Positions 9,498 through 17,334 of a stretch of 64,000 nucleotides of DNA are shown piece after piece. The notes below the pieces were generated by a model that was not told where the DNA came from, did not search any database, and worked only from the letters and a program-made list of their open reading frames with translations. Both the position numbers and the translations under genes were made by a program. Position 1 is the first letter of the stretch. Each line of letters begins with the position of its first letter. Source of the DNA: Bacteriovoracaceae bacterium UBA6144. GTDB taxonomy: Bacteria > Bdellovibrionota > Bacteriovoracia > Bacteriovoracales > Bacteriovoracaceae. The stretch lies in NCBI GenBank assembly GCA_002435705.1, contig DIVA01000093.1, forward strand, positions 1 to 64,000. Reading direction: 5' to 3'.

Positions 9498-10051
9498 AGT
9501 TTAAACACCAATCCCACCAACGCCTGAATTTCTGTGGCGGTTGAGAGTCCAGATCCAGCCAATGATAAGTAGCTCATCTCTGCGAAGAGATTTAATTTTT
9601 TGTCGTAATACTTCTCCATGCCTGTAATTAAACCGAAGCCGGCAAATGAGTTTCGAATAGACTGGAAGCTTCTTTGGGCAAAAACAGCTCCAACGTAGGG
9701 TCTGTATTGTTCGTGAGTTGTGACATCCAGACTGTCAGTGCGAAGACGTTGATCACTGGTGCTGGTGAAAGGATAGTAATTGAAGCCAACGTTCAGACCG
9801 TATCCCAGATCCGATCCCGTAAAATCTGCCAGCAAAAGTGAATAGTTGATTCGAAATTCAAATTGATGACTTAAGGGCTTTAGGTAACCGACGTTGAAGG
9901 CAGAGGGGTTTGAAACAGAAGAGCTCTGCCCTGATGTTTTCGCATTAATGCTAAAGAAACCGATCGCCCCAGTAAGCTTGTCCTCCGCTCTCAAAGAGAA
10001 GGAAGCTGCGAATCCAAAGAGGATGAGGAAAAGATTAAGCCGACTTGGCAT
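9494..10051 (-). CDS. Outer-membrane beta-barrel protein of the MotAB operon
   Basis: The 185-residue product has a signal peptide ending in LRAED, then alternating hydrophobic beta strands with aromatic residues and a C-terminal ALVGLVFKL strand ending in a hydrophobic residue, as in small eight-strand barrels. I chose the ATG at 10051, which has a good GAAGGAGAG ribosome site; a longer frame upstream runs through the end of the previous gene. It overlaps the FliF/FliG-like gene by 17 bases and the NHL lipoprotein by four. It could be the outer-membrane channel or anchor of the putative envelope motor (inference). Confidence 0.72.
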   Translation of the reverse strand: MPSRLNLFLILFGFAASFSLRAEDKLTGAIGFFSINAKTSGQSSSVSNPSAFNVGYLKPLSHQFEFRINYSLLLADFTGSDLGYGLNVGFNYYPFTSTSDQRLRTDSLDVTTHEQYRPYVGAVFAQRSFQSIRNSFAGFGLITGMEKYYDKKLNLFAEMSYLSLAGSGLSTATEIQALVGLVFKL

Positions 10052-11708
10052 TCTTCTCTCCTTCAGAGGCTGCTGGCATTGGGGTGGGAGCAGGGTTTGT
10101 GTGTTCAACGGCGTAAGCAGTCGCAATAGCTCTGCGCTGGCGAATCTGCTCTTTGATCTCAAGCTGCTGGTCGAAGCGACGTAAGTGCTGTGAAAAAACT
10201 AGTCTTTGTTTCTCATCTAAGCCATCGGATACTTTGCGAATAAAATTGCGAGATGAATTCACAACAGTGAGTGCCCAGAGTTCTATAGGGAAACGTCTGA
10301 GGAAACTAACCCATGCATCGCCTTCAAGTTCAAACACGCGATAGAAAGGTGGGCGAACTTTGAACACAAATGAATCTTCGGCAATGGTTTCGTAGACATC
10401 TTTTTCATCATCGATGGAGACGGTATCCAAGTATTCTAGGATTTCGCGGTCTTTACGGTAACTCTCAAGCATCGACCATTCAAGTAGTGGCTCCAGTGCG
10501 CGCACTTGCTCGAGGTAGTCTTGCAGGATGGTCGGCGTTAAAGCGAGCTCTCCGTTGCCCTTGCCGAGTAGCCGTCCCCATGCTCCCGGGAAGGCTTTTT
10601 TGGCAATACCTAGCGAAATTGTTTTCGGTAAAGAATCGAGGATCAAGAAAGCATGATCAATTGGGATTTTTTTAAAAAAAGGAATACCACGCTCACCACT
10701 GCGCCAGATTTGTATTAATAGATCTTCCCAGTGGCGGTCTTTCTTAGAAAAAGAGCGCTCGCGACTAATGCGATCGAGCACGTTTAGGCTTTCAAAATCA
10801 ATGCGTTCATTTTTGGAGAAGGCTTCAAGCCAGCTCTGTCCAATACCGACGGGAAAGAGGGCCCGTCGCCAAGGCATTGGGAGTTCACCGATGATTGATG
10901 AGAGGCGACCTGAAGACTTTTCTGCCAGCTCAGTCAATGTCATGAGGTCTGAAAGGGTAGGAAAAGTTTGGCTCTTTTCGATCTGTTCCAGCTTCAGGTG
11001 CACGATATCGAGCAACTTAATTGGGTCATGAAAAGTGACATCACCACTGACGGCGGTTGACGATGCTTTTGCACCGGTATCTCTGGACCGTGGAGAAGCC
11101 GTAGCTGCTGCCGAAGAGGCAGCCGCTGGGGAGTTAGAACTTGCAGCAGGTGCACTTAGAGCTGATTTTTTTAGTCCACCACGAACCACAAAGGCGCCGG
11201 CTATGGCGGCTAGGAAGATTCCTGCGATCAAGACATAGGCGTAGCCAGGAATTTGGAGATCGGATCTGTCTTTAATCTTTCTCTCTACTTTCACATCATC
11301 ACGATAAGGCAGTAGACGTAGATAGATGGAGAGTTCGTCGCGTAATCCAGCGATGCGCTCATCACTGAATTTTTCGGGGACAGAGATTTCAATAGACACC
11401 TTCGTCACTCGGTTGCGCAAGAAGGGTAGGGGAGTTTTAGAATCATCCCACTCATCGATGCCCTCTTCGGATTCATAGTCAAAATAAGGAAGACTTTCAG
11501 TTCTTTTACCGCTGATCGTGTCACGCCTTAAGGGCACCACATCGACGCGGACAAAAAAGGCTTCACCCGGGAAGCGTCGTTCAAAATAACGAGAAGCTTC
11601 GTCGCGAAGTAGTTCCTCAACCTCTAGAACCCGTGGATGTTTGGAATCAGCGGCTTGGGCCCACAAATTTCCACAGAGAAAAAACATTAGAAGTAGATAT
11701 ACTTTCAT
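10035..11708 (-). CDS. FliF-C/FliG-like membrane protein of a non-flagellar motor
   Basis: The 557-residue product starts with a signal peptide (about 1-19). A periplasmic alpha/beta domain (50-150) resembles the part of FliF before its second membrane helix, including RNRVTKVSIEISV and an RDDVKVE stretch. A single helix (about 155-177) and an Ala/Ser-rich linker (181-220) follow, then a helical cytoplasmic region (about 228-545). The end of that region (about 430-520: IAEDSFVF, then WALTVVNSS and LDEKQRLVFSQHL) has the pattern of FliG middle and C-terminal domains. The likely role is the rotor or coupling partner of the adjacent MotA/MotB stator. I used ATG 11708, an ATGA overlap with the motB-like gene, rather than TTG 11714. 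FliF/FliG similarity is my pattern judgement and unverified. Confidence 0.6.
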   Translation of the reverse strand: MKVYLLLMFFLCGNLWAQAADSKHPRVLEVEELLRDEASRYFERRFPGEAFFVRVDVVPLRRDTISGKRTESLPYFDYESEEGIDEWDDSKTPLPFLRNRVTKVSIEISVPEKFSDERIAGLRDELSIYLRLLPYRDDVKVERKIKDRSDLQIPGYAYVLIAGIFLAAIAGAFVVRGGLKKSALSAPAASSNSPAAASSAAATASPRSRDTGAKASSTAVSGDVTFHDPIKLLDIVHLKLEQIEKSQTFPTLSDLMTLTELAEKSSGRLSSIIGELPMPWRRALFPVGIGQSWLEAFSKNERIDFESLNVLDRISRERSFSKKDRHWEDLLIQIWRSGERGIPFFKKIPIDHAFLILDSLPKTISLGIAKKAFPGAWGRLLGKGNGELALTPTILQDYLEQVRALEPLLEWSMLESYRKDREILEYLDTVSIDDEKDVYETIAEDSFVFKVRPPFYRVFELEGDAWVSFLRRFPIELWALTVVNSSRNFIRKVSDGLDEKQRLVFSQHLRRFDQQLEIKEQIRQRRAIATAYAVEHTNPAPTPMPAASEGEKNAKSA

Positions 11709-12403
11709 GGCCAACCTTCTTTTTGCGGAGAGATCACGAGAACAACTGTTCGAGAAAGTGAGTCAAGCTCAAGCTTTGTAAGTTCATTTGCTGCAGGCAG
11801 AGCTTTGCTCATCGTTTTAAGTTCACCAGCACCGGCGAGTTCCATCTTTTCAAGAGGAATTCCCGCACGCTGGAGCTCACGCATGGCCGTGATGGAGCGC
11901 AAAGCTGATAACTCAAGGTTGTCTTTGAAGCGGCGCTGGCGTTTACTTTTCACAGGCCTGCTATCAGTAAAGGCCTTGAGAGATAATCGATAATTGCTGG
12001 CGTAGGGCAGGTATCGATCCGCAAATAATTTTAGAAGTTTTGCACCTTGCGCTGTCACATCCGTATTACCAGAGTAAAAAAATGAATTCATGCCAAAGGT
12101 CACCACCATCTGCTGGCCGATCTGGCTGACTTTAATTTGCGCATCCTGAGACTCTTCGAGTTTGGGGAGTGTTTGAGAAAGAGTTTGGTCCGTACGTAAG
12201 GCAGCTTGCACCGTAGTGGCTTCAAGATCAAGGGCGAGCATGGAACTTTGTTGTTCTAATTTTTCTCGTCCTGGTTCAGTCGTAAAGTAGATGACGAAGA
12301 AACTTAAGAGAAGGGTAATCATATCTCCATAGGACACCGCCCAGCTTCCTTCGGAGTCTTCTTCATGAAAAGAGGGTTTGGTGAGGAGTCGAACTTTTCT
12401 CAT
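11705..12403 (-). CDS. MotB-like stator protein with OmpA peptidoglycan-binding domain
   Basis: The 232-residue protein has one N-terminal membrane helix (about 24-42) with the proton/ion-carrying Asp27 in SYGDMITLLL, as Asp32 of E. coli MotB. Residues about 95-225 form an OmpA/MotB C-terminal domain with the N-x-x-LS-x-x-R motif and GAGE. This domain binds peptidoglycan. The protein forms the ion channel with the neighbouring MotA-like subunit. It overlaps that gene and the FliF/FliG-like gene by four bases on each side. No flagellar genes are in the window, so it is likely part of another motor; an ExbD/TolR role is less likely because of the OmpA domain. Confidence 0.88.
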   Translation of the reverse strand: MRKVRLLTKPSFHEEDSEGSWAVSYGDMITLLLSFFVIYFTTEPGREKLEQQSSMLALDLEATTVQAALRTDQTLSQTLPKLEESQDAQIKVSQIGQQMVVTFGMNSFFYSGNTDVTAQGAKLLKLFADRYLPYASNYRLSLKAFTDSRPVKSKRQRRFKDNLELSALRSITAMRELQRAGIPLEKMELAGAGELKTMSKALPAANELTKLELDSLSRTVVLVISPQKEGWP

Positions 12404-13179
12404 GCAGCCTCTTCTCCTTGAATGCTACTGAAACTGAGATTGGTTTTTTCATCGGCCATAAGAAATGAATTCATCATCTCATGGGCTTCAAGAATGGTAG
12501 CGTCCTCACTTAAGAGTTGGATAAGTTGTAAGGAAGCCTCAGCCTTTACTTCATCTCTTTTAATTTCTTCTTGTAGCCATTCTCCCAATGGATTCAAAAT
12601 CATGTTTGAAATTAAGAGTCCATAGAAGGTGGCCACAAGTGCGACCGCCATCCTTATCCCAGTTTCTTTAGTATCAATCCCCGCTGAGATCCCTCGCATC
12701 AAGTGGATCAAACCTAGAACGGTACCTGCGAGTCCGAAAGCTGGAGGATATTTTGATCCTCGCTTAAGCCAACCGGAAAGGAGATTCAGCCTCTGTGTGT
12801 GCTGCTCAAAACGTCGGGAAAGAATTTGTGCAATTCTCTCGCTATCCATGCCAAGACTTAAGAGTTCAAGACCATCTCTGAGAATTTGAGCCTCGATGGA
12901 TTGATCTGATCCCTCTATCTTTTTTTCTTGGAATACTTTTAGGCATCGCTCAATATGAGATTTAAGTGAAGGGCTACCCATAAGAAATTTAGCTACGAAA
13001 CGACGAACTAAAAGACCGAAAGGAGCTGAGGGAAAAGTGATGAGCAAGACTGCAAGTGATCCAAGGCCTACGACAGTGAAAGCCACAAAATCCCAATAGG
13101 CACTTATCCCTTGTTCCAAATGATGGCTGGCCAAGACGAAGCCAATGATGGCGATAAAGAGACCAATAGTATATTTCAA
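12400..13179 (-). CDS. MotA-like stator protein
   Basis: The 259-residue protein has four membrane helices (about 2-19, 30-50, 145-165 and 176-197) with a long cytoplasmic loop between the second and third, as in MotA/PomA. Typical elements are the PPAFGLAGTVLGL segment (Pro145/146, third helix) and ALVATFYGLLISN with Pro197 in the fourth. The length is that of true MotA rather than ExbB/TolQ. The start is TTG at 13179 with GGAGA seven bases upstream. The upstream PEGA/TPR lipoprotein gene ends ten bases before, and the motB-like gene overlaps by four bases. Confidence 0.88.
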   Translation of the reverse strand: MKYTIGLFIAIIGFVLASHHLEQGISAYWDFVAFTVVGLGSLAVLLITFPSAPFGLLVRRFVAKFLMGSPSLKSHIERCLKVFQEKKIEGSDQSIEAQILRDGLELLSLGMDSERIAQILSRRFEQHTQRLNLLSGWLKRGSKYPPAFGLAGTVLGLIHLMRGISAGIDTKETGIRMAVALVATFYGLLISNMILNPLGEWLQEEIKRDEVKAEASLQLIQLLSEDATILEAHEMMNSFLMADEKTNLSFSSIQGEEAA

Positions 13180-13189
13180 GCAAATCTCC

Positions 13190-13780
13190 TTACTGCAGCA
13201 TCCCGCGCAGTCTATTAACCATTTGTCGTGTATCTACGCTCTCAGGGTTGATGGTGAGAGCTTTTTCATAGAAGTTTAGTGCTGATTTAAGATCCTTCTG
13301 AAGAAATGAGAGGCTTCCCATCAGATCGTAGCCGACGCTTACTTGGGGGTACTCAAGAGTGATGTTGTTAAGAAGGGAGCGGGCCTCCTCAAAGCGTTTG
13401 TTACTAATAAGATTTGAAGCCTGAGCAATGGAGCGCGCGAGTTTTTCTTGGCGAGCGCGAACATCAACATTTTTTGCATCTTCCGCCACTTTCTTCAAAT
13501 GAACGTTGATCTCGTAATTTTCAGAGCCACGATCACGTGCCAGCAAGATCTGCTGCTGTTGGTAGCCTTCAGCACTAATCTCTAAAGCAGACAGACGTTG
13601 GCTGCCTCCTAACTCGCGACTACTGAGATCGAGAGGTGTTTTACCTAAGATACGATTGCTACCATCTGGGCCCTTCATACTCACCACTGCGCCCTCGGGA
13701 AGAGAGGTGACAGAGACCCGTGGTGCAGTCGTGCAAGATTGAATGAGGATTCCAAAGATAAAAACTAAATTTTTTTTCAT
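13190..13780 (-). CDS. PEGA-domain and TPR lipoprotein
   Basis: The 196-residue product has a lipobox ending at Cys16 (LIQSC). It has a PEGA-type beta domain (about 22-75, with VSVTSLPEGAVVSM and LGKTPLDL) and two to three TPR repeats (about 110-190, including ALNFYEKALTINPES). PEGA domains occur on bacterial surfaces and TPRs mediate protein contacts. It is the first gene of the MotA/MotB operon and may link the stator to outer-membrane parts (inference). It follows a 175-base gap after the 866-residue lipoprotein gene, so a separate promoter is likely, though I see no strong one. Confidence 0.78.
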   Translation of the reverse strand: MKKNLVFIFGILIQSCTTAPRVSVTSLPEGAVVSMKGPDGSNRILGKTPLDLSSRELGGSQRLSALEISAEGYQQQQILLARDRGSENYEINVHLKKVAEDAKNVDVRARQEKLARSIAQASNLISNKRFEEARSLLNNITLEYPQVSVGYDLMGSLSFLQKDLKSALNFYEKALTINPESVDTRQMVNRLRGMLQ

Positions 13781-13955
13781 TACCTTCTCAAGCTTTTAGT
13801 GCCCTCTGATGCTTCCTTTAAGATAACTTCACAAAGGATTCACTCAGCTATTAAGAAGATTTTAACAAAAATCAGGAAAACTTATGGGTGAAGAAAAGAT
13901 TGCCTGTCTGGCCATCAATCAGCTTGCGAAGAGGTAAATGATGATGAAATGAGGA

Positions 13956-16556
13956 TTATTCTTGATCTAGGTCGCAAGATTTATGTACGAGCATGTTTCC
14001 TGCCCCTACAAAAACCGACACTAAATGATTGTCCTCGGTGATTGTTGCATCCACGTGATAGCCGACAGTGCCGAAGTTTAGGGCAGTGGAGAGTGTTGCG
14101 CCCTGGCCAGCTTTCCAGACCTCAGAGGTTTGGAGTTCACCGATATCATTGACCTTCCTGCGCATGAGGTTGCCGGTTGAAAGAGAGCCAAAGGGATACA
14201 AAATGTCATAGGCACCGTCGTTACGTTCCACGAGAGAGGAGCTGATAAAATTCTCTGTAAAAGAAGTTACGATGGTGAGATTAGAGAGTCCTGTGTAGAG
14301 CTCGACCACATCAGTACTCCATGCACCCGTGGCACAGTTGGCCGGAGTGTTTGAACACACAGAGCGGTAGAGACGATTGTTAGCACGGTCATGATAGGTG
14401 ACAACGATTTCATCTTTATTCGAGTTCATTAGAACACGCGTGCCCTGACCAGCAACAGCAACGGGGCCAATCATCATGGGGGTGGTAAAGTTTGTGCCAC
14501 CATTTGAAGAGTGAGAGACTCTCAGAAAATTACTATTTGTAGTGACCCGATCCAGAAAACTGATGAAGATATTTCCGTTAGTGTCATAGGCAGCCGAAAG
14601 ACCAGAGAGACCGGAGGCGCTGATTGTGTACGGAGTAACGACAGCCGACCAGGTTCCAGTTGTCGGATTAAATCGCGCGACCTTAACTCCGCGAGCTGTA
14701 TTGCTATTATCCAGCACAATCATCACAGGGAGTGCGGTCCCTGCGTTGTGATACATCGCTAAGGCCACATCACTGCTTGCAGGCTGAGTCAGAGCGGCGT
14801 TGGGACTGACTCCCGTCATCACAGAATTCGTCCAAGTGCCAGTGCCATCTGATTTGGAATTATAAACAATATGAAACCTTGGAGTCGTTGCCGGTAGAGG
14901 ATTATAGTAGCCAATAAAGGGGCGATCCAGATGGTCAAACGCCAGAGAAGGAGAGCTGGCTGAGGCAATACCGGGCACCGTTACGACATTCCATGCACTG
15001 GAAATCGATCGTTCATTCCGAAAGGCATATTTTAAGATGCCTGTTGTGGCTGATCCCGCAGAATAGTCGACATAGGCTACGGCCACATCTGATCGACTTG
15101 TTTTCTTCACAGAAACATTCGATGCTATAGCTGCCGTCAGGACAATGTGCCCGTCATTATTGACGATATTATTTGTACTGTTTACCAAGGTAGAATGTGT
15201 GCTTGAATCATTAATCTGATTCATCAAAAGATTAAATTTTCCTGCTGCCACGCCAGCATAATGAGTCGAAAGAATTTTTCCCGTGGAAGGAACAATCACG
15301 GCTCCACCTAAATGTCCTGCAGCTAAAGTGGTCGTGTTTAAAGTCCCGGCTGCGTTCCAAAAACCAGTCGCGGCTGTCCAGTTCGCAAGATTAGATTGAG
15401 CCGTGTTGGCGTAGACCATCGCCGTGGTTCCGTTATTGTAGATGGCATGAAAAATACCGTTCTTATCTTTGAGTAACTCAACAAAATGTGTCCCAAAAGT
15501 AGCCGCTGAGATGACTGCTGATTCAGCAAAAGTTGAAGCATTAGCTAAATTGTCACAACCAATTGGTGTCGTCACTCCGGCTGCTGTTGTCCCTGAAAGA
15601 TAGGCTCGAACACCTGAACCAGCCTTGAGGGCCAATACTTTTATGGAATCATTAGAAACATTAGGATCTATGGAAAGCGTCGAAGCTAGATTTGAAGTAG
15701 CGACATACTGGGCGTTTACCGTCCAACCCGCGCTTGTAAGACAGCTTGCTGGATCAGCAGATTTACAAAGGCTCACTCGGGATGTGGCACTAGAACTTCT
15801 GCCATATGAGATAACGGGATAGAAAGTATCAGTTGATCCACTGGAATCGCTATCAATTCCACACCACGCAAAGCCCACTTTGACTTGATTGGCGACTGAG
15901 AGGTTATCATCCCCAGCAACTTGCGCACCAGTCATGATCGAGTAGTTTGAAAGATTTTGGCATTGAGAGGCGCAGTGAATGTATTTGAGTCGACCAGCCG
16001 TTGTGGTGTTTGAATAAATGACACCACCAACAGAATTGTTGGGTGCGCTTTTTAGTTCAACTGTTCTTTTAGCCGCTCCCATCGTGGTGAATGTTCTCAG
16101 GTTCCACGTTGAGTTGACGGTAGAATAGCTGGCTGTTCTTGCCGCGAGATAGAGATCCACTCCATTGGTGGTCCACGCGACAATGGGTGTGCCATTACTT
16201 AGAATTGTGAGGGAGATGCTATTGGCGGCGACTCCTGCTCCTGCGATCGTTTCGTGAACAAATTGAGAGCCATCCCAGTAGCTCACCTTCATGCTCAAGG
16301 CGCCAGCATCATAGTAAGCAATCACTTCTCTATTATTAACGGGATTGAGAGCGATCGCCGAAACGAGGCCTCGACCAACTCCAGTCACTGCGCCTTTGGT
16401 GCCACGATCAATCACGCCTTCGGAGCAAGTTGAGGCGGTCGTGTCGTCGGGCGTGGTCGTAGAACCATTGCCCGCAGTGCTGATGGTTCCGGTAGACTCA
16501 CTGAGGCAGCTGGTTAAGACAAAAAGGGGGAGGAGTAGAAGGTGTCTAAAATTCAT
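13956..16556 (-). CDS. Large lipoprotein with sialidase/BNR-like propeller repeats
   Basis: The 866-residue product has a lipobox ending at Cys17 (VLTSC). The mature part is built from repeats of about 50-60 residues with motifs such as GTWSAVVTP, DTNGNIFISFLDR, SNGGTNF and DRPFIGYYNP, which resemble BNR/sialidase-type propeller blades. No sialidase catalytic set (Arg triad, Tyr/Glu) can be made out. It is probably a surface-exposed binding protein. It overlaps the upstream barrel gene by 11 bases and closes the TPR-LysM/barrel/lipoprotein module, which parallels the MotAB operon downstream. Confidence 0.75.
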   Translation of the reverse strand: MNFRHLLLLPLFVLTSCLSESTGTISTAGNGSTTTPDDTTASTCSEGVIDRGTKGAVTGVGRGLVSAIALNPVNNREVIAYYDAGALSMKVSYWDGSQFVHETIAGAGVAANSISLTILSNGTPIVAWTTNGVDLYLAARTASYSTVNSTWNLRTFTTMGAAKRTVELKSAPNNSVGGVIYSNTTTAGRLKYIHCASQCQNLSNYSIMTGAQVAGDDNLSVANQVKVGFAWCGIDSDSSGSTDTFYPVISYGRSSSATSRVSLCKSADPASCLTSAGWTVNAQYVATSNLASTLSIDPNVSNDSIKVLALKAGSGVRAYLSGTTAAGVTTPIGCDNLANASTFAESAVISAATFGTHFVELLKDKNGIFHAIYNNGTTAMVYANTAQSNLANWTAATGFWNAAGTLNTTTLAAGHLGGAVIVPSTGKILSTHYAGVAAGKFNLLMNQINDSSTHSTLVNSTNNIVNNDGHIVLTAAIASNVSVKKTSRSDVAVAYVDYSAGSATTGILKYAFRNERSISSAWNVVTVPGIASASSPSLAFDHLDRPFIGYYNPLPATTPRFHIVYNSKSDGTGTWTNSVMTGVSPNAALTQPASSDVALAMYHNAGTALPVMIVLDNSNTARGVKVARFNPTTGTWSAVVTPYTISASGLSGLSAAYDTNGNIFISFLDRVTTNSNFLRVSHSSNGGTNFTTPMMIGPVAVAGQGTRVLMNSNKDEIVVTYHDRANNRLYRSVCSNTPANCATGAWSTDVVELYTGLSNLTIVTSFTENFISSSLVERNDGAYDILYPFGSLSTGNLMRRKVNDIGELQTSEVWKAGQGATLSTALNFGTVGYHVDATITEDNHLVSVFVGAGNMLVHKSCDLDQE

Positions 16557-17334
16557 ACTCGACTCCGATCGGAAATGAGAGCGCGCGATATGTTACGCGA
16601 GCATCTTTTATGGAGCGTTCACCTTCGCCTGAAAAAGACAGTACTTCTTGTTCAAACATAGCTTCAGCCTGAATTCTTAAACTTTTAGAAAGTTTAAGAC
16701 TCATTCCTGTCCTAAGCATTGCTTGGTAGCCGCTTTCATAGAATCCAGTTTTTTTCTCTTCTTTAAGCCATAAAGGAGAATTAATGAATGCACTCGTGGC
16801 CACACTTATTTGTGGATTAATCTCGTAGTTAAATTTTATTCCTAGGCTTGGGGCCAGGGACTGCGATGAGCTTGCAAGATTTTGTGCATCACTGAATGCA
16901 CTACGATGACTAAAAGCAGCTCCAGCCAGTAACTCCATACGAACCTGGGCCAGCATTCTTTTCCAACCGTAATGGGAAGCCAGGTAGGTCCGCGTGATAT
17001 TTTGAGTTTTATTCGTCGTAGGATTTTTAAAGCCTGTCGGTTGTAAAAAAACATCGGTACGGAAAAGATTTTTATCACCAATCAGATAGTCGTGCTGGGC
17101 AAGTAATCCTAAGGAAGTGGTCTTTCCTGTGCTAAAAGTTGTTCCTGTGCCTGATTGGGAGAAGTTTGTCTGAGCATACTGGCTGAGAAGTTTTAGCGAG
17201 TGTCTCTTTTTTGTGAAAACGAGTTCCTGAGTCATCTGAGGTTGCGGACTATCAAACACCTCATCGGGTACAACTTGTGGCAAGACTTTAGACTGAGAAA
17301 AAGCATTTACGCAGAATAAAAGAGCGATCATCAT
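16546..17334 (-). CDS. Outer-membrane beta-barrel protein
   Basis: The 262-residue product has a signal peptide (MMIALLFCVNAFSQ) and a series of amphipathic strands, such as HSLKLLSQYAQ and LRIQAEAMFEQ, with a C-terminal strand FPIGVEYEF ending in Phe, the usual barrel signal. It is likely a 10- to 12-strand outer-membrane protein of unknown specificity. Its start overlaps the stop of the TPR-LysM gene (ATGA) and its end overlaps the 866-residue lipoprotein gene by 11 bases, so the three are a unit. Confidence 0.75.
   Translation of the reverse strand: MMIALLFCVNAFSQSKVLPQVVPDEVFDSPQPQMTQELVFTKKRHSLKLLSQYAQTNFSQSGTGTTFSTGKTTSLGLLAQHDYLIGDKNLFRTDVFLQPTGFKNPTTNKTQNITRTYLASHYGWKRMLAQVRMELLAGAAFSHRSAFSDAQNLASSSQSLAPSLGIKFNYEINPQISVATSAFINSPLWLKEEKKTGFYESGYQAMLRTGMSLKLSKSLRIQAEAMFEQEVLSFSGEGERSIKDARVTYRALSFPIGVEYEF

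Noticed and set aside
11705..13179. MotA/MotB pair as ZorA/ZorB of a Zorya anti-phage system
   Set aside because: No ZorC, ZorD or ZorE gene is nearby; the MotA-like protein lacks the long ZorA tail, and the neighbours are envelope proteins.
11705..13179. TolQ/TolR or ExbB/ExbD energy-transfer pair
   Set aside because: The first protein has the four-helix MotA length and the second has an OmpA-type peptidoglycan-binding domain, which TolR and ExbD lack.
10035..13179. Ordinary flagellar operon
   Set aside because: No flagellin, hook, rod, export or switch genes are present; the operon mates are lipoproteins and an outer-membrane barrel.
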